This document shows positions 55,126-64,000 of a stretch of 64,000 nt of DNA, one piece after another. The stretch is from the NCBI RefSeq assembly GCF_016618195.1, contig NZ_CP067099.1:3286001-3350000 (forward strand), written 5' to 3'. Made by a program: the position numbers and the translations under genes. A model generated the notes under the pieces. The model was not told the DNA's origin. It saw nothing but the letters and a program-made list of their open reading frames with translations, and did not search any database. How positions within the stretch are numbered: position 1 is the first letter of the stretch; every line of letters begins with the position of its first letter. This DNA comes from Providencia manganoxydans. GTDB taxonomy: Bacteria; Pseudomonadota; Gammaproteobacteria; Enterobacterales; Enterobacteriaceae.

Positions 55126-56291
55126 TATTTAGCCTCCGCCGCTGCTACTGCTTTCTTAGCTGCATCTGTCAGGCTATTTGCCGCGATAATATTCAAGCCG
55201 CTATCTGCCAGTTTTTTCGCACCTAACTCTGCATTGTTACCTTCTAAACGAACCACTACTGGTACATTTACGCCTACTTCTTCTACTGCACCAATGATGC
55301 CGTCTGCAATCAGGTCACAGCGAACGATACCACCAAAAATGTTAACAAAAACGGCTTTAACACTCTTATCGGACAGGATAATTTTAAATGCTTCAGTTAC
55401 ACGCTCTTTAGTTGCACCGCCACCTACGTCAAGGAAGTTAGCTGGAGCACCACCATGCAGTTTAACAATGTCCATGGTTCCCATTGCCAGACCTGCACCG
55501 TTAACCATACAACCGATGTTGCCATCAAGTGCAACATAGTTCAGTTCCCATTGTGCAGCTTGTGCTTCACGCGCATCTTCTTGAGATGGATCATGCATTT
55601 CACGCATTTCTGCTTGACGGTATAGAGCGTTGCTATCAACACCTAATTTACCATCTAAACACACTAGGTCGCCTTCAGTATTGATCACTAATGGGTTAAC
55701 TTCGATCAGAGCAAGGTCGCGCTCTAAGAACATAGTCGCTAAGCCCATAAAGATTTTCGCGAATTGGCTAACTTGTTTACCTGATAGACCTAATTTGAAC
55801 GCTAACTCACGGCCTTGATAAGGCATAGGACCAGTCAGTGGATCGATAACCGCTTTGTGGATCAGTTCTGGCGTTTCCTCAGCAACTTTCTCGATCTCAA
55901 CACCACCTTCTGTTGACGCCATAAATACAACACGACGTGTACCACGGTCAACAACCGCGCCTAAATACAGTTCTTTAGCAATATCGGTCGCATTTTCAAC
56001 TAAGATTTGGTTGACTGGCTGACCATTCGCATCTGTTTGGTAAGTCACTAAGTTGTGGCCTAACCATTTCTCTGCGAATGCTTTGATATCATTGATATCA
56101 TTTGTCACTTTTACGCCGCCAGCTTTACCACGTCCACCTGCGTGAACTTGGCACTTAACAACCCATGGGCCGTTACCGATTTTTTTCGCTGCTTCTACAG
56201 CTTCTGCTGCTGATGTACAGGCATAACCCGTTGGTGCTGGCAAACCATAGCGTGTAAAAAGCTGTTTTGCCTGATACTCGTGTAAATTCAT
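55125..56291 (-). CDS. sucC: Succinyl-CoA synthetase beta subunit SucC
   Basis: 388-aa ATP-grasp subunit. [20 protein letters not shown] at the start, [13 protein letters not shown] for nucleotide binding and [16 protein letters not shown] near the C-terminus are conserved. 133 bp after sucB, with a hairpin in that gap. Confidence 0.97.
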   Translation of the reverse strand: MNLHEYQAKQLFTRYGLPAPTGYACTSAAEAVEAAKKIGNGPWVVKCQVHAGGRGKAGGVKVTNDINDIKAFAEKWLGHNLVTYQTDANGQPVNQILVENATDIAKELYLGAVVDRGTRRVVFMASTEGGVEIEKVAEETPELIHKAVIDPLTGPMPYQGRELAFKLGLSGKQVSQFAKIFMGLATMFLERDLALIEVNPLVINTEGDLVCLDGKLGVDSNALYRQAEMREMHDPSQEDAREAQAAQWELNYVALDGNIGCMVNGAGLAMGTMDIVKLHGGAPANFLDVGGGATKERVTEAFKIILSDKSVKAVFVNIFGGIVRCDLIADGIIGAVEEVGVNVPVVVRLEGNNAELGAKKLADSGLNIIAANSLTDAAKKAVAAAEAK

Positions 56292-56394
56292 GATGTTCTA
56301 TCCATAATTGAGTCTGAAGAGGCGATTATTCGCCTCCTGCAATTGTTACTGATTTAGCAGCCGGCAAAACCGACTGCATCGGTTACTTCAGACC

Positions 56395-56414
56395 GGGTAG
56401 GTGTTCCCCTACCC
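56395..56414 (-). terminator. Hairpin in the sucB-sucC gap
   Basis: GGGTAGG - 6 nt - CCTACCC without a T run. More likely an mRNA-processing or attenuating stem than a full terminator. Confidence 0.45.
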
Positions 56415-56424
56415 TGTTATGTAG

Positions 56425-57642
56425 CTATACGTCCAGCAGTAAACGAGTTGGATCTTCCAGCATATCTTTAATGGCAACTAAGAAGCCAACTGACTCACTA
56501 CCATCGATCAGGCGGTGGTCATAAGATAATGCAAGGTACATCATTGGAAGAATTTCAACCTTACCGTTAACCGCCATTGGGCGATCTTTGATAGCATGCA
56601 TACCTAAGATTGCGCTTTGTGGTGGGTTAATGATAGGGGTAGACATTAGAGAACCGAACACACCACCGTTAGTGATAGTGAAGTTACCGCCACTTAAGTC
56701 TTCAACGGTTAATTTACCGTCACGACCTTTGACTGCCAGTTCTTTAATTTTCTTCTCAATATCAGCCATGCTCATTGCATCAACATCACGCAGAACTGGC
56801 GTTACCAGACCACGAGGTGTCGATACTGCAATGCTGATGTCGAAATAGTTATGGTAAACAACATCAGTACCATCAATTGATGCGTTAACTTCTGGGTAAC
56901 GTTTTAGCGCTTCAACCGCAGCTTTTACATAGAAAGACATAAAGCCTAAACGTACACCATGGCGTTTTTCAAACACTTCGCCGTATTGCTTACGCAGATC
57001 TTTAATTGGCTGCATGTTAACTTCATTAAATGTGGTTAACATCGCAGTGCTGTTTTTCGCTTCCAGCAGACGCTCAGCAATACGTTTACGTAAGCGCGTC
57101 ATTGGTACGCGTTTTTCACTGCGGTGTGCCAATGGTGCTTGTGGCTCAGCAGCAGGTGTTGCAGCTTTCGCAGCAGGAGCTGCTTTGCCAGTAGCTAAAT
57201 GTTTTTCAACATCTTCGCGAGTCAAACGACCACCAACACCCGTTCCTTTGATGTCAGCTGGGTTCAAGTCGTGCTCAGCAACTAAACGGCGGATTGCTGG
57301 AGACAGAGCATCATTGCTCTCTTCTTCCAAGCTGGCTGTTTGGCGCTGCGCTGGAGTTGCTTCTTGTGAAGCTTTAACTTCCACAGGAATACCCGTGCTA
57401 TCACCTAAACGAATGCGGCCAAGCAGTTGTTTAGAAAGCACAGTTGCACCTTCATCTTCAACGATAGCTTCTAACACACCCGCTTCACTTGCAGGCACTT
57501 CTAAAACGACTTTATCTGTTTCAATTTCAACCAGCACTTCGTCACGTTCAACGCTATCACCTGGTTTTTTATGCCATGTGGCAACCGTAGCATCTGCAAC
57601 GGATTCAGGAAGATCGGGAACAAGAATTTCTACGCTACTCAT
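56425..57642 (-). CDS. sucB: Dihydrolipoyl succinyltransferase SucB (2-oxoglutarate dehydrogenase E2)
   Basis: 405 aa. Lipoyl domain with the lipoylated Lys in [13 protein letters not shown] (residues 40-52), a peripheral-subunit-binding domain ([20 protein letters not shown], near 112-131), an Ala/Pro linker and the catalytic domain ending in [11 protein letters not shown], with His and Asp active-site residues. Core of the 2-oxoglutarate dehydrogenase complex. Confidence 0.97.
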   Translation of the reverse strand: MSSVEILVPDLPESVADATVATWHKKPGDSVERDEVLVEIETDKVVLEVPASEAGVLEAIVEDEGATVLSKQLLGRIRLGDSTGIPVEVKASQEATPAQRQTASLEEESNDALSPAIRRLVAEHDLNPADIKGTGVGGRLTREDVEKHLATGKAAPAAKAATPAAEPQAPLAHRSEKRVPMTRLRKRIAERLLEAKNSTAMLTTFNEVNMQPIKDLRKQYGEVFEKRHGVRLGFMSFYVKAAVEALKRYPEVNASIDGTDVVYHNYFDISIAVSTPRGLVTPVLRDVDAMSMADIEKKIKELAVKGRDGKLTVEDLSGGNFTITNGGVFGSLMSTPIINPPQSAILGMHAIKDRPMAVNGKVEILPMMYLALSYDHRLIDGSESVGFLVAIKDMLEDPTRLLLDV

Positions 57643-57656
57643 TTTCTATCCTTTAA

Positions 57657-60464
57657 TTATTCAATGTTCAAAGCGTCATTTACCAGAGCTTGTTGTTGCT
57701 CTTGGTGAACGGACGTGTATCCAACTGCTGGAGATGAAGAAGCAGCACGACCTGCATAACGTAAAGTTGCTCCTGTAGGGATCGCTTCACGGAAATTGTG
57801 TTGGCTGCAATACCAAGCGCCTTGATTCAATGGCTCTTCTTGACACCATACGAAATCTTTAACGTGCGCATATGGTAAGAACGCTTGCTGAATATCTTCA
57901 TGTGGGAACGGATATAGCTGCTCAATACGTACGATAGCGACATCAGTTTGTCCGTTCTTACGACGTTGTTCTAACAGATCGTAATAAACTTTACCGGAAC
58001 ACATAATGACGCGTTTCACATCTTTCGGATTGATTTCATCTATTTCACTGATTACTGTCTGGAACTTACCATTTGCCAGTTCATCCATACTTGAGACCGC
58101 TAATGGATGACGCAGTAATGATTTAGGTGACATTACAATCAGAGGACGACGCATACCACGCAGAGCCTGACGGCGCAGCATATGGTAAACCTGTGCTGGC
58201 GTGGATGGCACACACACTTGCATGTTTTGATCTGCGCACAGTTGTAGGTAACGCTCTAAACGTGCAGAGGAGTGCTCTGGACCTTGTCCTTCATAACCGT
58301 GTGGCAACAGCATCACTAGACCACACATACGACCCCATTTTTGCTCACCAGAGCTAATGAATTGGTCGATAACGACTTGTGCACAGTTTGCGAAGTCACC
58401 GAATTGAGCTTCCCAAATCGTCAGTGCACGTGGCTCTGTGGTTGCATAGCCATATTCAAATGCCAATACCGCGTTTTCAGTCAGAACAGAGTCCCAAACA
58501 TTAAATACGCCTTGACCGTTATGGATATTTTGCAGAGGAACATAAACGGAACCATTGGTTTGGTTATGTACAACCGCATGGCGATGGAAGAAAGTACCAC
58601 GGCCAGCATCTTCACCAGATAGACGAACAGGAATACCTTCATCAACTAGTGTTGCGTACGCCAATGTTTCTGCTGCGCCCCAATCCAGTAGTTTTTCACC
58701 TTTCGCCATTTCAGCACGGTCTGAGTAAATTTTCTCAACACGAGACTGAGTGACGACTTCAGCAGGGATAGTACTGGTTTTAACTGCTAGCTCTTGCAGA
58801 CGCTTTGGATCGAAGGTGGATTTATACTCTTCGTTCCAATCATGATTTAGGTACGGTTCCCATGTATAGGAATGCAGACCCATTTCACGCCATTCTTCAA
58901 CGACGCAATCACCTCGGTCTAACGCGTCACGGTACAAGTTAACCATTTCAGTCACTTCATCCGCTGTAACAACGCCTGCTTCAATTAAACGATCCGCATA
59001 GATTTTACGTGGTGTCGGATGTTTTTTGATTTTTTGATACATAATTGGCTGAGTTGCATTTGGCTCATCAGCTTCGTTATGACCATGTCGACGGTAGCAC
59101 ACGAGGTCAATCATCACATCGCGTTTAAACGTATTACGGAAATCAAGTGCTAAGCGAGTTACAAAAGCAACGGCTTCTGGATCATCCGCATTAACGTGGA
59201 AAATAGGTGCTTGAACCATTTTCACGATGTCGGTGCAGTACTCAGTTGAACGTGTATCTTTCGGGTTTGAAGTCGTAAAACCAATTTGGTTGTTAATGAC
59301 GATACGCATGGTGCCGCCAACTTCATAACCACGAGCTTGAGACATGTTCAATGTTTCTTGAACAACACCTTGACCCGTTACTGCTGAGTCACCGTGAATA
59401 GTGATTGGTAGAACCATGTTGCTGCGACCTTCATCAAGGCGATCGCGGCGAGCACGTACTGAACCAATAACCACTGGGCTGACAATCTCAAGGTGAGATG
59501 GGTTAAATGCTAATGCTAAGTGAACACGCGAACCTGCGGTTTCGAAATCCGAAGAGAAACCTTGGTGATATTTAACGTCACCTGCACTTGAGTGGTCTTT
59601 GTGTTTGCCTGCGAACTCATCAAATAATTCAGCAGGTTTTTTACCTAAGATGTTAATTAAAACGTTAAGACGACCACGGTGAGCCATACCCAGTACGACT
59701 TCACGTGTATCTTGTTTGCCCGCATGGTGGATCAGATCTTTCAGCATTGGAATAAGTGAGTCACCACCTTCCAATGAGAAACGTTTTGCACCCGGGAATT
59801 TTGCGCCTAAATAACGCTCTAGCCCTTCTGCTGCGGTTAATTCAGCTAAGAAGCGACGTTTTTCTTCTTTCGAAAATTGCTCAGCAACATTCACTGATTC
59901 AAGGCGTTGTTGGATCCAACGTTTTTCCTCTGTATTCGTGATATGCATATATTCAGCACCAATTGAACCGCAATAAATGCGCTTCAGGGCATCGTATAGG
60001 TCGCTAAGTTTCATGGTTTCTTTGCCGATGGCAAAAGAACCCACGTTGAATGTCTCGTCGAAATCTTCTTTCGTTAAGTTATGGAACACTGGATCTAAAT
60101 CTGGAACAGATTCACGTTTCCATAAACCTAATGGATCAAGATTTGCGTTTTGATGTCCGCGGAAGCGGAATGCGTTAATCAATTGCAAAACTTTCACTTG
60201 TTTTGCATCGATAGCAGGGTCGCTAACAGAGGTATGATAACGAGTAGAGTCTTTCGCTAAGCGACGGAAATAATCGCGTGCTTGCGAGTGAAATTGCTCA
60301 GAGTTGGTGCCTGCACCAGGCAGTTGCTGAAAGATTTCTCTCCAGCCAGCATCAACAGAATTGGGGTCAGTTAGATAATCTTCATAGAGCTGTTCTATGT
60401 AAGTCTGGTTCGCGCCTGCCAGAAAGCTCGAATCCAGCCAGTCCTTCATTACGCCGTTCTGCAT
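57657..60464 (-). CDS. sucA: 2-oxoglutarate dehydrogenase E1 SucA
   Basis: 935-aa thiamine-diphosphate enzyme, first component of the 2-oxoglutarate dehydrogenase complex. N-terminal MQNGVMKDWLDSSFLAGANQ (E2 binding), VVLGMAHRGRLNVLINILGK and the ThDP motif region HVNADDPEAVAFVTRLALDF with VDLVCYRRHGHNEADEPN. 14 bp upstream of sucB. Confidence 0.97.
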   Translation of the reverse strand: MQNGVMKDWLDSSFLAGANQTYIEQLYEDYLTDPNSVDAGWREIFQQLPGAGTNSEQFHSQARDYFRRLAKDSTRYHTSVSDPAIDAKQVKVLQLINAFRFRGHQNANLDPLGLWKRESVPDLDPVFHNLTKEDFDETFNVGSFAIGKETMKLSDLYDALKRIYCGSIGAEYMHITNTEEKRWIQQRLESVNVAEQFSKEEKRRFLAELTAAEGLERYLGAKFPGAKRFSLEGGDSLIPMLKDLIHHAGKQDTREVVLGMAHRGRLNVLINILGKKPAELFDEFAGKHKDHSSAGDVKYHQGFSSDFETAGSRVHLALAFNPSHLEIVSPVVIGSVRARRDRLDEGRSNMVLPITIHGDSAVTGQGVVQETLNMSQARGYEVGGTMRIVINNQIGFTTSNPKDTRSTEYCTDIVKMVQAPIFHVNADDPEAVAFVTRLALDFRNTFKRDVMIDLVCYRRHGHNEADEPNATQPIMYQKIKKHPTPRKIYADRLIEAGVVTADEVTEMVNLYRDALDRGDCVVEEWREMGLHSYTWEPYLNHDWNEEYKSTFDPKRLQELAVKTSTIPAEVVTQSRVEKIYSDRAEMAKGEKLLDWGAAETLAYATLVDEGIPVRLSGEDAGRGTFFHRHAVVHNQTNGSVYVPLQNIHNGQGVFNVWDSVLTENAVLAFEYGYATTEPRALTIWEAQFGDFANCAQVVIDQFISSGEQKWGRMCGLVMLLPHGYEGQGPEHSSARLERYLQLCADQNMQVCVPSTPAQVYHMLRRQALRGMRRPLIVMSPKSLLRHPLAVSSMDELANGKFQTVISEIDEINPKDVKRVIMCSGKVYYDLLEQRRKNGQTDVAIVRIEQLYPFPHEDIQQAFLPYAHVKDFVWCQEEPLNQGAWYCSQHNFREAIPTGATLRYAGRAASSSPAVGYTSVHQEQQQALVNDALNIE

Positions 60465-60771
60465 TGTGATCCCTTAAGCTTTTACAGCTTTAGTTTTCGC
60501 CGTGGTTAACTAATTGCCGCGTTTAAGCGGCCTCGATAAAGGTTCTTCTGGACGTGCTTTATGCATGTTCTCACTTTGGGTTTCCCTTTATCACTCCGGG
60601 CTCCCCTTCTAAGGAACCTTTAAAAACTGGCTGCGGTTTTTAAAGGTCCCTTGAGTCAGCTCGCGTCTTCATCTTTTTTTGCAGTTTGGCTTTTACTTTC
60701 ACTTTTTTACTTTTGGATTTATTACTTTTCAACAGCCTGCGGCACATAAGTACCGCAGGTAAAAACCGGTT
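60465..60771. other. sdhB-sucA gap with a long hairpin
   Basis: 307 bp without a gene. AAGGAACCTTTAAAAAC (60611-60627) pairs with GTTTTTAAAGGTCCCTT (60636-60652), a 17-bp stem with two mismatches. The gap also holds a small GCCGC...GCGGC stem near 60513-60531. sucA promoter or mRNA processing signals are expected here, as the sdh and suc transcripts are joined in relatives. Confidence 0.5.
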
Positions 60772-61488
60772 CTACGCGCTATGTTTTAGCAACATAGATT
60801 TAATATGACCGATAGCTTTCGTTGGATTTAGTCCTTTAGGGCATACATTGACACAATTCATGATGCTATGACAGCGGAAAACACTAAAAGCGTCGTTCAG
60901 ATCATCTAATCGAGCGTCTGTTTCAGTATCTCTACTATCAATTAAGAATCGGTATGCAGCTAACAGACCTGCCGGACCAATAAATTTATCCGGATTCCAC
61001 CAGAAAGATGGGCAAGACGTTGAGCAACAAGCACACAGAATACACTCATATAGACCATCAAGTTTTTCACGTTGTGCCGGCGACTGTAAATTCTCACGCG
61101 CAGGTGGATTCTTATTATCATTAATAAGATACGGACGAATTTTTTCGTACTGGGTGTAGAACTGAGTCATGTCAATGATCAGGTCACGCACAACCGGCAA
61201 ACCAGGTAATGGACGAATAACAATTTTCTTCCCACTACGAGTTAAAGCCGACAGTGGCGTGATACACGCCAATCCGTTTTTACCATTCATATTAACGCCA
61301 TCAGAACCACACACACCTTCACGGCATGAACGACGGAATGACAACGTAGGATCTTTCTCTTTCAATTGAATTAACGCATCAAGCAGCATCATGTCGCGCC
61401 CTTCAGGCACTTCAAGTGTGTAATCCTGCATACGCGGTGCGTTATCAACATCCGGATTATAGCGATAAATCGAAAATTCAAGTTTCAT
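60772..61488 (-). CDS. sdhB: Succinate dehydrogenase iron-sulfur subunit SdhB
   Basis: 238 aa, carries three Fe-S clusters. [2Fe-2S] ligands lie in SCREGVCGSDGVNMNG, [4Fe-4S] in CILCACCSTSCPS and [3Fe-4S] with CHSIMNCVNVCPKGLNP. Passes electrons from FAD in SdhA to ubiquinone. Confidence 0.97.
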   Translation of the reverse strand: MKLEFSIYRYNPDVDNAPRMQDYTLEVPEGRDMMLLDALIQLKEKDPTLSFRRSCREGVCGSDGVNMNGKNGLACITPLSALTRSGKKIVIRPLPGLPVVRDLIIDMTQFYTQYEKIRPYLINDNKNPPARENLQSPAQREKLDGLYECILCACCSTSCPSFWWNPDKFIGPAGLLAAYRFLIDSRDTETDARLDDLNDAFSVFRCHSIMNCVNVCPKGLNPTKAIGHIKSMLLKHSA

Positions 61489-61523
61489 AGTTTATTTCTC
61501 CGCAACTGGATTAACACCACGCA

Positions 61524-63290
61524 TTAATAAGTACGTACTTTCGGCGGGAAGGGCTCACGCAACTTAGGCTGCATGTTAACTTCACGACGAGTCATCGTTT
61601 CAGATTGCGGTAAATATAATGAGTGACACAGCCAGTTAGCATCGTCACGATCTGGATAGTCGAAACGGCTATGCGCACCGCGGCTTTCTGTACGGAAGTT
61701 CGCTGCTTGTGCTGTCGCATAAGCGGTTTCCATCAAGTTATCCAGTTCTAAACATTCAATACGTTGTGTGTTGAACTCAGTAGAAGTGTCATCAAGACGA
61801 GCATTTTTCAAACGCTCACGGATCACTTTCAACTCTTCCAAGCCTTTCGCCATCGCATCACCTTCACGGAATACAGAGAAGTTGTGTTGCATACAGCTTT
61901 GCAGCGCTTTACGAATTTCAACAGGATCTTCACCAGTGCGTGCATTTTCCCAGCGATTAAAGCGAGTCATAGCAGCATCGATGTCAGATTCAGAAGCATC
62001 GCGCATTGAACCTTGTTCCATTAGAGATTCTTTCAGATGGAGACCAGCAGAACGGCCGAATACCACAAGGTCAAGCAGTGAGTTACCACCAAGGCGGTTA
62101 GCACCATGTACAGATACACAAGCAATCTCACCAACAGCAAATAGACCTGGGATCACCTCGTCTTCGCCTTTTTCGTTATAGCGAATCGCTTGGCCTGTTA
62201 CCTTAGTCGGGATCCCGCCCATCATGTAGTGACAAGTTGGGATGACTGGGATCGGCTCTTTAACTGGGTCAACGTGTGCGAAGGTACGAGATAATTCAAG
62301 AATACCCGGTAAACGAGACTCAAGAACTTCTTTACCTAAGTGATCCAGTTTCAGCTTAGCATGTGGGCCCCATGGACCATCACAACCACGACCTTCACGA
62401 ATTTCGATCATAATTGAACGAGCCACCACGTCACGACCAGCAAGGTCTTTCGCGTTAGGTGCATAACGTTCCATGAAACGCTCGCCATCTTTGTTCAATA
62501 AATAACCACCTTCACCACGACAGCCTTCTGTAACCAGAACACCTGCACCTGCAATACCCGTTGGGTGGAATTGCCACATTTCCATATCTTGCAATGGAAC
62601 ACCAGCACGTACTGCCATACCAACACCATCACCGGTGTTGATGTGTGCGTTTGTGGTCGATTGATAGATACGGCCTGCACCACCTGTCGCTAAAATAGTT
62701 GCTTTAGCTTTGAAGTAAACGAGCTCGCCAGTTTCCATACAAATCGCAGTACAACCTACGATATCGCCATCTTGGTTCTTCACTAAATCAAGGGCATACC
62801 ACTCAGAGAAAATGGTAGTATGGTTTTTTAGGTTTTGCTGATACAAAGTATGTAACAGTGCATGACCCGTACGGTCAGCCGCCGCCGCTGTACGTGCAGC
62901 TTGCTCACCACCAAAATTTTTCGATTGGCCACCAAATGGACGCTGATAGATCGTGCCATTATCCAAACGAGAGAATGGCAGTCCCATGTGTTCTAATTCA
63001 AGGATAGCTTCTGGACCCGTTTTACACATGTACTCGATAGCGTCTTGGTCACCGATATAGTCAGATCCTTTTACGGTGTCATACATGTGCCACTCCCAGT
63101 TATCTGGGTGTGTGTTACCAAGTGCAACAGTGATACCACCTTGCGCTGATACTGTATGAGAACGCGTTGGGAAAACTTTTGACAACAAGGCACAAGATAA
63201 ACCAAGTTGTGAAATTTGCAGTGCAGCACGCATACCTGCGCCACCCGCACCGATAACGATAGCGTCAAATTCTCTTATTGGCAGATTCAT
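61524..63290 (-). CDS. sdhA: Succinate dehydrogenase flavoprotein subunit SdhA
   Basis: 588 aa. The covalent FAD His is in [13 protein letters not shown] (near residue 45); the dinucleotide motif is [16 protein letters not shown]. Active-site segments [20 protein letters not shown] and [17 protein letters not shown] are intact. Oxidises succinate to fumarate. Confidence 0.98.
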   Translation of the reverse strand: MNLPIREFDAIVIGAGGAGMRAALQISQLGLSCALLSKVFPTRSHTVSAQGGITVALGNTHPDNWEWHMYDTVKGSDYIGDQDAIEYMCKTGPEAILELEHMGLPFSRLDNGTIYQRPFGGQSKNFGGEQAARTAAAADRTGHALLHTLYQQNLKNHTTIFSEWYALDLVKNQDGDIVGCTAICMETGELVYFKAKATILATGGAGRIYQSTTNAHINTGDGVGMAVRAGVPLQDMEMWQFHPTGIAGAGVLVTEGCRGEGGYLLNKDGERFMERYAPNAKDLAGRDVVARSIMIEIREGRGCDGPWGPHAKLKLDHLGKEVLESRLPGILELSRTFAHVDPVKEPIPVIPTCHYMMGGIPTKVTGQAIRYNEKGEDEVIPGLFAVGEIACVSVHGANRLGGNSLLDLVVFGRSAGLHLKESLMEQGSMRDASESDIDAAMTRFNRWENARTGEDPVEIRKALQSCMQHNFSVFREGDAMAKGLEELKVIRERLKNARLDDTSTEFNTQRIECLELDNLMETAYATAQAANFRTESRGAHSRFDYPDRDDANWLCHSLYLPQSETMTRREVNMQPKLREPFPPKVRTY

Positions 63291-63635
63291 TTATGCACCC
63301 CACACCACAATTGTTCCGTAAATTAAGTAAGCCAGCAGAGCAACAACAATCACCAGTTGCAGCACTAAACGTAGTGCGAGTGGCTTAACATAGTCTGTTA
63401 GTACTTGCCATAAACCAATCCAAGCATGTACTAAAATCGAGAACAACGTCAGGATGGTGAAGACTTTGGTCACGGAGGATGCGAAGAAACCACGCCATGT
63501 TTCATAGGTAATATCATTGATGGCAACAAAACCAACAAGGTACAACACGTAGAGTACGATAACGATCGCAGAGCCACGGATTAACAGCCAGTCCTGAATA
63601 CCAGTACGGCCTAAAGCTGATGCATTACTTACCAT
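63291..63635 (-). CDS. sdhD: Succinate dehydrogenase membrane anchor SdhD
   Basis: 114 aa, three helices; heme b and quinone site shared with SdhC. The start [20 protein letters not shown] matches SdhD, and the heme ligand His lies in [20 protein letters not shown]. Stop abuts sdhA; start overlaps sdhC. Confidence 0.96.
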   Translation of the reverse strand: MVSNASALGRTGIQDWLLIRGSAIVIVLYVLYLVGFVAINDITYETWRGFFASSVTKVFTILTLFSILVHAWIGLWQVLTDYVKPLALRLVLQLVIVVALLAYLIYGTIVVWGA

Positions 63636-64000
63636 ACTAATACCCCCGCCAGGATCGCCAGAACGATTGTAATAACAAACGTGATTTTTGCAGATGAATT
63701 ACCCGCTGCTAGCGTTTCATCAATACAGCCGAAATCCATTAACATATGACGAATACCACCACAGATGTGATATGCCAATGCAGTGAGGATCCCCCAAAGA
63801 ATGAACTTAGCAAAAAAGCCAGTCATTATTTCAGATGCGTATTGAAAGCCTTCTGGAGAGGAGAGAGATGTCCCTAACAACCAAAGCAGGATACCGACTG
63901 CGATGAAAGTAATGACGCCAGAGACACGGTGCAAGATCGAAGAGATCGCAGTGATCGGGAAGTGGATCGTCTGCAAATCAAGGTTGACAGGTCTTTGTTT
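63629..64000 (-). CDS. sdhC: Succinate dehydrogenase cytochrome b556 subunit SdhC (5' end outside the window)
   Basis: About 123 codons are present. Reading back from the stop, the protein ends ILAGVLVW; the upstream end reads [20 protein letters not shown], so the first few codons lie beyond 64000. The heme ligand His is in [20 protein letters not shown] and the quinone-site region [14 protein letters not shown] is intact. Confidence 0.95.
   Translation of the reverse strand, partial: KQRPVNLDLQTIHFPITAISSILHRVSGVITFIAVGILLWLLGTSLSSPEGFQYASEIMTGFFAKFILWGILTALAYHICGGIRHMLMDFGCIDETLAAGNSSAKITFVITIVLAILAGVLVW

Noticed and set aside
57014..57778. 254-codon frame opposite sucB and the sucA end
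   Set aside because: Antisense to two highly conserved genes, no ribosome site and no recognisable domain.

Overview
The window looks like chromosome of an enterobacterium of the Providencia / Morganellaceae type. The backbone follows the Escherichia coli order: bioDCFB|bioA, pgl, ybhA, modCBA, acrZ, modE, modF, gpmA, aroG, pnuC, nadA, tRNA-Lys, cpoB-pal-tolBARQ-ybgC, ybgE-cydXBA, sucDCBA and sdhBADC. DNA between genes is AT-rich, ERIC-type repeats are present, and a class A acid phosphatase is typical of this group. The genus is an inference from gene order and protein similarity recalled from memory; no search was run.

Layout. 1-4.6 kb: biotin genes, divergent around a probable BirA operator. 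4.7-9.8 kb: pgl, the HAD phosphatase ybhA and modCBA, with a ModE-type palindrome before modA. 10.1-13.4 kb: an accessory, translationally coupled operon of an ATP-grasp ligase, a GNAT/FemAB-like acyltransferase and a Rieske non-heme iron oxygenase, inserted between modA and acrZ. I do not recognise this combination as a described pathway; it is the best candidate for an undescribed system. 13.76 kb: acrZ. 14.1-24.7 kb: a roughly 10.6 kb decayed lambdoid prophage inserted in the first codons of modE, between 13-bp direct repeats. Its own end supplies a new start codon and ribosome site to modE. Head and tail genes and the whole immunity/replication region are gone. What remains is a minus-strand late block (Q fragment, a DUF523-DUF1722 cargo gene, holin, endolysin, Rz/Rz1, a lipocalin, terminase fragments) and a plus-strand early block (ssb fragment, many small genes, xis, int). 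24.7-29.1 kb: modE, modF, a CPBP protease and gpmA.

29.2-36.0 kb: a glucuronate-catabolism locus. uxuA-uxuB-uxaC form one operon, divergent from an ExuT-type transporter and followed by uxuR, with TTGG...CCAA palindromes in the promoters. The galacturonate-branch genes uxaA and uxaB are not in the window. 36.1-43.1 kb: an outer-membrane barrel protein, an unknown membrane protein, aroG, pnuC, nadA (with a NadR-type palindrome), an ANT(6)-like nucleotidyltransferase and a class A acid phosphatase. 43.5-44.2 kb: a tandem array of three identical tRNA-Lys(UUU) genes alternating with three degenerate tRNA-like units that carry a conserved insertion in the T loop. 44.4-50.4 kb: the Tol-Pal envelope operon, ybgE and cydX. 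50.4-64.0 kb: cytochrome bd oxidase, then the 2-oxoglutarate dehydrogenase / succinyl-CoA synthetase / succinate dehydrogenase cluster, running off the end inside sdhC.

How the parts connect. ModE should repress modABC in response to molybdate, but its own promoter region has been separated from it by the prophage, so modE and modF transcription may now come from the phage int end. The suc-sdh and cyd genes form the respiratory core. The uxu locus feeds glucuronate to 2-keto-3-deoxygluconate.
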